Source of the DNA: Aureococcus anophagefferens
Taxonomy: Eukaryota > Sar > Pelagophyceae > Pelagomonadales > Pelagomonadaceae
Assembly: GCF_000186865.1 (NCBI RefSeq)
Contig: NW_008705565.1
Location: 62,459 to 126,458 of the forward strand
Length of the DNA stretch: 64,000 nucleotides
Direction: 5' to 3'
Below are positions 35,626-43,130 of this stretch, piece by piece; within the stretch, counting starts at the first letter, position 1; every line of letters begins with the position of its first letter. The notes beneath the pieces were generated by a model. That model ran no database searches. It saw nothing but the letters and a program-made list of their open reading frames with translations, and had not been told where the DNA came from. Made by a program: the position numbers and the translations under genes.

Positions 35626-36702
35626 TCACGCGCGCTTCTTCATGGCGACCGCGCCGAGCGCGGCGGCGGCGGCGAGGGCGACGGGGAGCCACTTGAGGGC
35701 CTTCTTGAGGCGGAGCTTGGGCACGTGGTACTGCTTGTAGAGGCAGACGAGGGACCGCTCGAGGCAGGCGACGGTGACGCGGCCCACGAGGGGGATGTAG
35801 GTGTAGACGTCGTCGTCCGTCGCGTCCGAGTCGTCCAAATTCTTGAAGCCGGAGACGTTGACGACGACGGCGCCCTTCTTGAGGGTGGCGACCTTGAGCT
35901 TGTACTTGGGCGAGGGCACGCCGAGGACGACGACGTCGGAGGCCTTGATGGCCTCCTCGGGGCTCAGCTTGCACGGCGCCATCTCGCCCTTGCGCATGAC
36001 GTAGATCGAGTCGATGTCGATGGAGTAGACCGTCGCGCCGTCGTTGGCGAGCATGGCCGCCAGGGGCCGGCCGACGATCTCGGAGCGGTTCACGACGGAG
36101 CAGACGACGCCGGCCATGCCGCCGCCGTCGCGCTTGTGCACGCCGACGTGCTCGAGGCACTTGACGACCGCCAAGGGCGTGCAGGGCACGATGGACCGCC
36201 GCCAGCGGTCCACGCGCCGGATGTTGCGGTACAAATTGTGCCGGTAGGTCGTGCAGAGGCCCTCGACGTCCTTCTGCGGCGAGATCGCGTCGCGGAGCTG
36301 GTCGTCCATGGACCCGCCGAAGAACGACGGCTGGAACCCGAAGACGGGGTAGTAGATGAGGATGCCGTGCACAGTATCGTCCTTGTTCGCGGCGTGGAGC
36401 GCGGCGCCGAGCTCGCAGGCCTCGACCTCGCGGAGCTCGTACTCGATGCCGTCCTTGGTCGCCGCGCGGCCCGTCCACTCGGCGTACTTCCGCGCGGCCG
36501 GGTCCTTGTTCGCTACGGGTTTGCGGCGGTTACGACAGTTGGTGGCAAAATCGCGCGCGTCGTCGAAACTCTGGAGACGCCGGTCCGCGCAGAGGAAGCC
36601 CACGAGCCGCGGCCGCACGCCGGGCACGAGCTGGACGTCGCGCCGGATCTCCTCGCGCATGCCCTCGGCGACGATGCTCGTGTCCACCTTGGTCATGCCC
36701 AT
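35626..36702 (-). CDS. MTD1: MTD1-type NAD-dependent methylene-THF dehydrogenase with tail anchor
   Basis: Two exons, 36702-36591 and 36512-35626, 332 residues. The 78-bp intron (36513-36590, GC-AG) is inferred because without it a 26-residue insert splits the conserved block; spliced it reads LVGFLSNKDPAARKYAEWT, like yeast MTD1. Other family blocks: GILIYYPVFG, KDVEGL, YRNIRR, IVPCTPLAVVKCLEHVGV and SVVNRSEIVGRPLAAMLANDGATVYSIDID. The enzyme interconverts one-carbon folates in the cytosol. Unusually the C-terminus is basic, then hydrophobic (LKWLPVALAAAAALGAVA) and ends MKKRA, so it looks tail-anchored, with KKRA in the position of a KKxx ER-retrieval signal. The intron length is a multiple of three without stops, so both forms are translatable. 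Confidence 0.87.
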   Translation of the reverse strand: MGMTKVDTSIVAEGMREEIRRDVQLVPGVRPRLVGFLCADRRLQSFDDARDFATNCRNRRKPVANKDPAARKYAEWTGRAATKDGIEYELREVEACELGAALHAANKDDTVHGILIYYPVFGFQPSFFGGSMDDQLRDAISPQKDVEGLCTTYRHNLYRNIRRVDRWRRSIVPCTPLAVVKCLEHVGVHKRDGGGMAGVVCSVVNRSEIVGRPLAAMLANDGATVYSIDIDSIYVMRKGEMAPCKLSPEEAIKASDVVVLGVPSPKYKLKVATLKKGAVVVNVSGFKNLDDSDATDDDVYTYIPLVGRVTVACLERSLVCLYKQYHVPKLRLKKALKWLPVALAAAAALGAVAMKKRA

Positions 36703-37176
36703 GGTTCGAAAAGCTTTCTGCTGCGCTCAACGCTGTGGGTGGTGGCTCGCGCTCGCTGTCGACTTTCTTCGTGGTGGCGGGGAGCTCCTCCTCTCTGCAG
36801 ATTTTAATTCAGCAACAACAATTGCCACAAGGCGCTGCAACAGGAACTCAAGGAGAGGTTTCGCGATAGGGTTGGTCGGTGGGCTGCGCGCGCGACGTGC
36901 TCGTGGCGGTGGCAGCGCTGGCCGTGCCCTGGCGCGCGATGAAGGCGCAGCCGTCGGCCATTCGCACGAACAAGACCGACTCGGAGGAGCTAAAGCGAGA
37001 CAGGGGTTCGCTCGACAGGCACGCCGTCGCAGTCGTCGCGAAGACGCACGCAAGGGACACAGCCGAGTGCAAAAAAAAACGCGAAGGGACGGCGGGGTCT
37101 AGCCCCTCGCAGCGCGCGTGCACCTATGCTTCACAAAGCCAATGCTGCAGCGACTCGCACGCCTTCTCGACACACG
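36703..37176. other. 474-bp divergent intergenic region
   Basis: Holds the MTD1 and MAPR promoters. An A run (37072-37080) and the ATGCTTCACAAAGCCAAT string at 37126-37143, almost identical to 9931-9948, are the only notable features. Small ORFs on both strands have no recognisable product. Confidence 0.4.
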
Positions 37177-38184
37177 ATGGCCGAGCTCCCCACTGACGAG
37201 GGCGGCGGCTTCCTGTCGAACGTGTCGACGCCGTCGCTGATCTCGCTCGCGGCGCGACGACCGCGCCACGCCGAGCGAAACGCGCGCACGCCGTCGTCCG
37301 CAGGTCTGCGTCGTCTTCGGCACCTACGCCGTCTACCTCGCCATCGCGTCGCCGCCCGAGGCGCTCGACGACGACCCGCAGGAGAAGGAGGAGGAGGACG
37401 AGAAGGAGCGCGACGCCGGCGTCCGTCCCGCGGCCGCCGCGAAGAAACGACCGGACCGCGCCGCAGGCCGCCGCGCGACTTCACGCCCGCGCAACTCCGC
37501 GCGTTCGACGGCCGCGACGACGACACGCCGGTCTACGTGGCGCTCCGCGGCGAGGTCTTCGACGTGTCCGCCGCGCGCCACTTCTACGGGCCCGGCGGCG
37601 GCTACGAGATGTTCCGCGGCCGCGACGCGAGCCGGTGCCTCGCGAAGATGTCGCTCGAGGAGGCCGACCTCGACGGCCCCGTCGACGACCTCAACTTCGG
37701 CGAGCGCGACCAGCTCAACGACTGGTGCGCGCCTTTTTTCCATGTCTTTTTGCGTGACGCGCCGCCCTCCAGGTACATGAAATTCGCGCACGAGAAGTGC
37801 TATCCGGTCGTCGGAAAGGTGTCCGCGCCCGACGACGGCTCCGCGGTCGTCACGCGCGCGGAGCTCCTGGCGCGGGGCACGGGGAACGCGGCGCCGCGGC
37901 CCGGCCGCGTCGCCGCGGAGCACCTCATCGCCATCCGGGGCCAGATCTACGACGTCGGCTACGGCGGCGTCGGCTTCTACGGCGCCGGCGCGTCCTACCA
38001 CCTCTTCTGCGGCAAGGACGCGTCCCGCGCGCTCGCGAAGATGTCCTTCAAGCCCGAGGACGTCGACCGCGGCTGGCCGGACCTCGACGACCTCGACGCC
38101 AAGGACACGAAGATCCTCGACGACTGGGTCGCGCTCTTCAAGCGCAAGTACCCCGTCGTGGCCACGCTCCACGAGACGGACTAG
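37177..38184 (+). CDS. Membrane-associated progesterone receptor (MAPR) family, two cytochrome b5-like domains
   Basis: Four exons inferred: 37177-37251, 37304-37407, 37467-37724, 37773-38184, 282 residues. Splicing joins TPSLISLA to VCVVFGTYAVYLAIAS, making one N-terminal membrane helix, then an acidic linker, then DFTPAQLRAFDGRDDDTPVYVALRGEVFDV...FYGPGGGYEMFRGRDASRCLAKMS, a textbook MAPR haem-binding domain. Removing 37725-37772 restores LNDWYMKFAHEKCYPVVGKV. A second, shorter MAPR domain follows (HLIAIRGQIYDVGYGGVGFYGAGASYHLFCGKDASRALAKMS...DWVALFKRKYPVV). MAPR proteins bind haem and assist P450s in ER membranes. Tandem domains are less usual. Introns 1 and 2 use GC donors (GCGCGA); 48-59 bp long. 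Confidence 0.8.
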   Translation: MAELPTDEGGGFLSNVSTPSLISLAARRPRHAERNARTPSSAGLRRLRHLRRLPRHRVAARGARRRPAGEGGGGREGARRRRPSRGRREETTGPRRRPPRDFTPAQLRAFDGRDDDTPVYVALRGEVFDVSAARHFYGPGGGYEMFRGRDASRCLAKMSLEEADLDGPVDDLNFGERDQLNDWCAPFFHVFLRDAPPSRYMKFAHEKCYPVVGKVSAPDDGSAVVTRAELLARGTGNAAPRPGRVAAEHLIAIRGQIYDVGYGGVGFYGAGASYHLFCGKDASRALAKMSFKPEDVDRGWPDLDDLDAKDTKILDDWVALFKRKYPVVATLHETD

Positions 38185-38386
38185 GGGCCGCGGCGCCGCG
38201 GCGGCGCGGCGCTTCTAACCTGCTCGAGTTTGCGTACGCGTGCTGCGGAAACGGGCCTCGCGGCGACTCCAAGGAGCAACCGCGGGCGAAAAGTGCGGGC
38301 GTTTCCAGTCGGCTCGTTGAAGTTCGCGTATATCTAAGTTTCAAAGTTAACGTTGCAGTTATTGTTATTAAGCGCGCCGTCTGAGC

Positions 38387-40177
38387 ATGGACGCGCCGTC
38401 CCTCGTCGAGTCGTCGATGGTGTCGAGCCACGCGTCCGTGGGCTCGCCCGGGTCCGGCGTCGGGGACCGGCTCTACGAGGCGGCGCTGGACCAGCGCTAC
38501 CGGCGCGAGGAGATGATCCGCGCCCACGAGGCCGAGCGGCGCGCCCTCGAGGACTCGTCGCTGCGCCTGAGCCGCGTGCGCCACCCGCCGTCGCCCGCGT
38601 CGGCCGTCCAAAGCAGCGTGTCGCGGCTGCACGACGAGGCCATGGCGAGCAAGCGCGCCCTCGAGGAGGAGCAGCGCCGCGCGAAGCTGGCCCTCGAGGC
38701 GATGCGCGAGGGCTTCGGCACCGAGGTCACGTTCACGCCGCGCGTGTCCATGCTCAGCAAGGTCATGGCCGCGTCCAAGGAGCAGGAGGCCGCGGCCTTC
38801 TGGGACGGCTCCGACGAGGCCAAGCACTACGAGCGGCAGACGACCGTCGAGGACCGGCTGCGGGCGCAGGGCGAGGCCGCGGAGGCCGTGCGGCGGCGCA
38901 AGCTCCGCGACGAGGCCGCGCGGCGCAAGAGCGAGGCGACGCCGCGCATCACGACCAAGGCCGCGAAGATGCGCCGCGAGGGCGACTTCGGGGCGCGCCT
39001 CCACACGGCCGCGAAGCAGCAGTCCGCGGCGCTCGACCGGCGCCGGTCGGGCCGGCGCCGCGAGGCGTCGCTCACCGCGAGCCGCGTGGCCCGGGGCCGC
39101 GTCGCGTCGCCGACCCGCGCCGCCGAGAGCGCGACGCGCACGTCCCTGGCGGCGTCGCGGGCCCAGGACCTCTACCGGGACGCGCTGAAGCGCAAGGTCG
39201 CCGCGGAGAAGCGCCAGGCCGCCGTCGCGACCGAGGCCAGGCACCTCGCGCGGAGCGACCGCCACGTGCTCGCGCGGTCCAACGAGATCGCCGCGACGCT
39301 CACGACGACGGCGACGGACCGCCTGAGCCGCACGAAGAAGGACGCGGCGAAGGAGGCCTTCCGGAAGAAGATCATGGCCAAGGCCGCGGAGGACCCCCGG
39401 TTCCTCGACGACGCGCCGCCGCCGCCGGCCGCGAAGAGCGCGTCGGCGCGCACGAAGGCGCTGCGCCACGAGCAGCTCTACCGCGACGCGCGGCGCACGC
39501 ACGAGCGGCGGCGGCAGCAGCAGTGCGACGTCGCGGACCGCGAGCTCGACGGCTGCACGTTCGCGCCGCGGCTCGCGAGCTCCCGGGACGTCCGGGGCGA
39601 CGTCGCGCGCCGGGCCGTCGCCGCCGCCGAGGCCACGTCCGCCAAGGGCACGGTCGCCGGCCGCGCGTCCGAGTGGCTCAAGCGCCGCGACGAGAAGCGC
39701 GCGGCCGCGGCCGCGCGCAAGTCGACGGCGGAGATGGTCGAGTGCACCTTCAAGCCCAACACGAAGCCCAACGTGATCCCGCCCAAGGCCGAGGCGCCGC
39801 CGGAGACGCCGGCGAAAGCCCCCGCGGCGGCCGAGGCCGCGGCCGCGACGCCCGCGGCGGCGGCGCCGCGCGGCGCCGGCGAGCCGCCGACGTTCGACGA
39901 CTGGCTCAAGCGCGTCGACGACGACGACCCGGACGCGGGGCCCCGCGACGCGCCGCCGGCCGCGACGCCGCCGCCGCCGCCGCCGCCCAAGGTCGGCCCG
40001 CCGTCGAACGTCGCGAAGGCGCAACCGCCGCCGCCGCCGCCGGCGGACCCGCAGCGCCCGCTCGCGATCCCGACGCCCGCGAACCTCGACGCCGAGCCGC
40101 CGACGCCGCCGCCCGTCGCCGCCTTCGAGGCCGCCCTCCGCGACGAGTACCCCACGAGCCCGGAGACCGAGGACTAA
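38387..40177 (+). CDS. Coiled-coil protein with repeated (C/T)FxP motifs
   Basis: 596 residues from ATG 38387. Long Ala/Arg/Lys/Glu helices alternate with short motifs VTFTPRVS, CTFAPRLA and CTFKPNTKPN, a pattern I associate with protist cytoskeletal or flagellar coiled-coil proteins. The C-terminal 150 residues are disordered with poly-Pro runs (PPPPPPPK, PPPPPPAD) that could bind SH3, WW or profilin. There is one FDDWLKRVDDDDPD segment. No enzyme motif. Function unknown. Confidence 0.65.
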   Translation: MDAPSLVESSMVSSHASVGSPGSGVGDRLYEAALDQRYRREEMIRAHEAERRALEDSSLRLSRVRHPPSPASAVQSSVSRLHDEAMASKRALEEEQRRAKLALEAMREGFGTEVTFTPRVSMLSKVMAASKEQEAAAFWDGSDEAKHYERQTTVEDRLRAQGEAAEAVRRRKLRDEAARRKSEATPRITTKAAKMRREGDFGARLHTAAKQQSAALDRRRSGRRREASLTASRVARGRVASPTRAAESATRTSLAASRAQDLYRDALKRKVAAEKRQAAVATEARHLARSDRHVLARSNEIAATLTTTATDRLSRTKKDAAKEAFRKKIMAKAAEDPRFLDDAPPPPAAKSASARTKALRHEQLYRDARRTHERRRQQQCDVADRELDGCTFAPRLASSRDVRGDVARRAVAAAEATSAKGTVAGRASEWLKRRDEKRAAAAARKSTAEMVECTFKPNTKPNVIPPKAEAPPETPAKAPAAAEAAAATPAAAAPRGAGEPPTFDDWLKRVDDDDPDAGPRDAPPAATPPPPPPPKVGPPSNVAKAQPPPPPPADPQRPLAIPTPANLDAEPPTPPPVAAFEAALRDEYPTSPETED

Positions 40178-40341
40178 CGACGTTGAAGTTCAAGGCGCGC
40201 CTTGCACTTCGTCTTGCCGGTCGCTTTTGCGGCGCTGGCCAGCAGCCACAGGGCAGGCTCGAGCCCGAACATCGTCAGCCACTGCGCCGCGCGCGCGGAC
40301 CTCGAGCGGCGACGAAACGACCCCCGCGTGCTGCAAACACC

Positions 40342-40761
40342 ATGGCCAAATCCGCGAAGGATGCGCTCGACGTCGCGCTGCCCGCCATGACCGAGTTCGC
40401 GAAGGCGAACAAGTGCGACGCGTACGTCGTCGCCGTCTTCGACGCCAGCTCGACGCTCGTCGACTCGCGGCGGGTCGAGGGCTCGCCGGACATCATCCTC
40501 AAGATCCTCAGGGCCAAGGCGCTCGAGGTCAAGGCGTCGGGCAAGAAGAACGCGGGCGCCACGCCGATGCCCGTCTTCATGTGCTGCCACCTGCCGTGCA
40601 TTCTGTGCTGCGGCATGCCGACGACGACGATGGGCGCGGCGCCGTTCACGTACGTCGACGACGCGGGCGCGGTCGTCGACGGCGTCCTCGCGGTGTCCGG
40701 CGGGACGAGCGCTCAAGACGGCGAGATCCTCGACGCGATGCTGGCACAAATCGGGATCTAA
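40342..40761 (+). CDS. GlcG/HbpS-like (DUF336) small protein
   Basis: 139 residues from ATG 40342. The layout fits the GlcG/HbpS fold: an N-terminal helix (ALPAMTEFAKANKCDAYVVAVFDASSTLVDSRRVEG), a substrate-pocket helix region (IILKILRAKALEVKASGK), and the end VDGVLAVSGGTSAQDGEILDAMLAQIG, where xGVSGGxxxxDxxxA is the family signature. Unlike bacterial members it has a Cys cluster CCHLPCILCC in the middle. Family members bind haem or small acids; here the Cys cluster might bind metal. Stop is 21 bp from the convergent kelch gene. Confidence 0.65.
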   Translation: MAKSAKDALDVALPAMTEFAKANKCDAYVVAVFDASSTLVDSRRVEGSPDIILKILRAKALEVKASGKKNAGATPMPVFMCCHLPCILCCGMPTTTMGAAPFTYVDDAGAVVDGVLAVSGGTSAQDGEILDAMLAQIGI

Positions 40762-40782
40762 GAGTTACTAACATGGGATTTC

Positions 40783-41982
40783 CTAGCCGACGGGCACGGA
40801 GCAGACCATGGGCGCCAATAGCGGGTGCTCGAAGCCCTCGGGCAGCGGCGGCAGCACGGCCGGGTCCTCGACCCACGCGGGCGACGAGCCCGACGTGTCG
40901 AGCACGAGCGGGTTGCCGTGGCCGCCGACGCAGACGAGGCGCTTGTCGTGGACGAGGACGCTGTGGTAGTAGCGCGGGCCGGGCAGGGGCGGGCCGTCGC
41001 TCCAGTCGCCCGTCGCCGGGTCGAAGACGGCGACGGCCGCGGAGAGCTTCCGGTTCTTGTTCTTGCCGCCGCAGACGTAGAGCCGCCCCCCGAAGGCGGC
41101 GCCGTCGCCGTAGTACTGGGCGCTCGGGAGCCGGGGCCCGAAGGACCAGGCCCGCGTCGCGAAGTCGAAGACCTGGAGCTGGTCCGACGGCGTCCGGCGC
41201 CGGCCGTCGTCCTCCCACCGCAGGCCCCCCGCGACGTAGAGCTTGCCGCCGAGCACCGCCGACGCGAAGTTGGACACGGCCTGGGGCAGCGCCGGCAGGT
41301 GCGCCCAGGGCCCCGCGGGCGCCGCCGCGGGCACGCGGCCGCCCGGCAGCGCCTGCGCCGACGACACCGCGGCGTCGCGGAACTGGTGGCGGTCCACGAC
41401 GCGCCAGCCGCCGAGGACGACGAGGCCGCCGCGCACGGGGTCCACGCAGCAGGCCCCCGACGTCCGCGCGTCGAGGCCGCCGCCGTCGCGGCGCACGTCG
41501 ACGTCGCGCCAACTGTCGGCGAACGCGTCGTACGCGACGACGTCGCCCACGCCCGTCGTCATGACCCAGCCCTCGTCCTCCCAGGTCGTGATCGTGCCCC
41601 CGGCGCAGACCATCTCGGACCCGACGCAGGCCACGCCGCAGTCGCACCGCGGCGCGGGCTGCGGCGCGAGCGCGCGCCACGCCCTCCCGATGAGGCCCCA
41701 CGTCTCGGGCCGCTCGGGCTCGGGCTCGTCGTCGAGGTGGTCGTAGACCGTGTTCCCGCCGCCGGCGACGATGAGGGCCCGCTCGTCCCAGCCCGCCGCG
41801 ACGCGGTGCCGGTAGAGGGCGCCCTTGGCCGCCGTGGCCTGGAGCCGCCGGCAGACGCAGCGCAGGGCGTCGTGGCTCGCGTAGGGGATGCGGCAGCAGA
41901 TGGCCAGCAGGTCGTCCTGGCGAAGCGTCGCGAGGTTCCTGCGGCGGCGGGGGCCGCCGGCGGCGGCCTTGGCGCCGCGCAT
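40783..41982 (-). CDS. F-box-like / kelch-repeat protein
   Basis: 399 residues from ATG 41982. Residues about 15-60 (NLATLRQDDLLAICCRIPYASHDALRCVCRRLQATA) look like an F-box. At least five kelch blades follow, with the paired Gly and spaced Tyr/Trp: ERALIVAGGGNTVYD, RGGLVVLGGWRVVDR, GGKLYVAGGLRW...AWSFGPRLPSAQYYG, GGRLYVCGGKNKN...DWSDGPPLPGPRYYHS and DKRLVCVGGHGNPLV. F-box/kelch proteins usually present substrates to SCF ubiquitin ligases. The substrate is unknown. Confidence 0.83.
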   Translation of the reverse strand: MRGAKAAAGGPRRRRNLATLRQDDLLAICCRIPYASHDALRCVCRRLQATAAKGALYRHRVAAGWDERALIVAGGGNTVYDHLDDEPEPERPETWGLIGRAWRALAPQPAPRCDCGVACVGSEMVCAGGTITTWEDEGWVMTTGVGDVVAYDAFADSWRDVDVRRDGGGLDARTSGACCVDPVRGGLVVLGGWRVVDRHQFRDAAVSSAQALPGGRVPAAAPAGPWAHLPALPQAVSNFASAVLGGKLYVAGGLRWEDDGRRRTPSDQLQVFDFATRAWSFGPRLPSAQYYGDGAAFGGRLYVCGGKNKNRKLSAAVAVFDPATGDWSDGPPLPGPRYYHSVLVHDKRLVCVGGHGNPLVLDTSGSSPAWVEDPAVLPPLPEGFEHPLLAPMVCSVPVG

Positions 41983-42074
41983 TCAGCCTGTTCGTGCGGC
42001 GGACCGTCCGTGCGTTGCCGCGCGAGAGCTTGCGGCAACATCTCGTCAATATGAGAGCAACATCGACCTCGAGA

Positions 42075-42238
42075 TGCACGATGGCATGCTCAAGACCATG
42101 AGCCAAGGCTGCCGCTGCACGATGGCATGCTCAAGACCATGAGCCAAGGCTGCCGCTGCACGATGGCATGCTCAAGACCATGAGCCAAGGCTGCTATTGC
42201 ACGATGACCTGCTCAAGGGCATGAGCCAAGGCTGCCGC
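42075..42238 (+). repeat. Four 41-bp tandem units overlapping the P4H gene start
   Basis: Units start at 42075, 42116, 42157 and 42198. Each contains CACGATGGCATGCTCAAGAC or a variant, then CATGAGCCAAGGCTGC. Copies 1-3 are nearly identical; copy 4 differs at several sites and holds the ATG at 42221 used for the P4H call. As 41 is not a multiple of three, every copy offers ATG codons in changing frames, so upstream starts would be out of register with the main ORF. Confidence 0.9.
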
Positions 42239-43081
42239 TGGGCCTCGCTCCAGTTCGTTGCCATCGCAGCAGCATTTCGAAACGTCACGCCGGCCTGGCC
42301 GACGCCGCACGCGAGCCTGGCGACCTTCGAGCGCCTCCTGAGCCACCGCGCCTATGGACCCAGGGTCGTCGCCGCCCCGCGGCCCTGCGACCGCGGCAAC
42401 TGCGCCGGCCGCGTCGCCAACGCGTCGTCGTGGGTCGTCGTCTTGGAAGACTTCGCCTCCGAGGCCGAGGCGCGCGCGCTCGTCGACGCCGCGGCGTCCC
42501 AGGGCTTCGCGTCCGCGACGACCGGGTTCGGGAGGGCGGCCGGCGAGAAGGCGCGCGTCTCGGCCATCCGCAGCGGCGGCGTCGCGTGGTGCGGCGACGC
42601 CTGCGCCGCCTCCGCGGCCGCGCGCGCGGTCCTGGCGCGCGTCGCCGCGGTCACGGGCGTCGCCGAGGCCTACCACGAGGCCGCGCAGTTCGTGCGCTAC
42701 GAGCCGGGCCAGCGCTACGCGGAGCACCACGACTCCCTGTCGCCGCGGGGCGCGGGCCGCGCGGCGCGCGCCTCGCCCCTCGCGAAGATGGAGCGCCTCG
42801 GCCACCGCGTCCTCACGGCTTTTTTGTATTTGAACGCGCTGCCGCCGGGCGCGGGCGGCGAGACCGCGTTCCCGCGGCTCGGCGTCTCCGTGACGCCCGC
42901 GCGGGGCAAGCTCGTCGTCTGGGCCAACGCCTGGGCCGCCGACGAGGCGAACGGCGCCGTGCGGGACACGCTCATGTTCCACGAAGCGAAGCGCGTCGCG
43001 CGCGGCTGCGCGCGCCACGGGCGCCTCGGCTGCACGAAGTACGGCGCGAACGTCTGGGTCCGCGAGTTCCCGCGACGATAG
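42221..43081 (+). CDS. Prolyl 4-hydroxylase-like 2-oxoglutarate dioxygenase
   Basis: 286 residues from ATG 42221, the first ATG in frame. The N-terminus has a weak hydrophobic stretch (WASLQFVAIAAAF) that may act as a secretion signal. The P4H catalytic core is clear: FVRYEPGQRYAEHHDSL (HxD), LTAFLYLNALPPGAGGETAFPRLGVSVTPARGKLVVW, then LMFHEAKRVARG and KYGANVWVREF, providing the distal His and the Lys for 2-oxoglutarate. A CARHGRLGC insert splits the usual HxGxPVxxGxK spacing. Such enzymes hydroxylate proline in secreted or cell-wall proteins. Confidence 0.87.
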   Translation: MSQGCRWASLQFVAIAAAFRNVTPAWPTPHASLATFERLLSHRAYGPRVVAAPRPCDRGNCAGRVANASSWVVVLEDFASEAEARALVDAAASQGFASATTGFGRAAGEKARVSAIRSGGVAWCGDACAASAAARAVLARVAAVTGVAEAYHEAAQFVRYEPGQRYAEHHDSLSPRGAGRAARASPLAKMERLGHRVLTAFLYLNALPPGAGGETAFPRLGVSVTPARGKLVVWANAWAADEANGAVRDTLMFHEAKRVARGCARHGRLGCTKYGANVWVREFPRR

Positions 43082-43130
43082 TCCGCGTTGCGCCGTTCGC
43101 GCGAGTCCCCGCGCCGTTACACGCGAGTTC

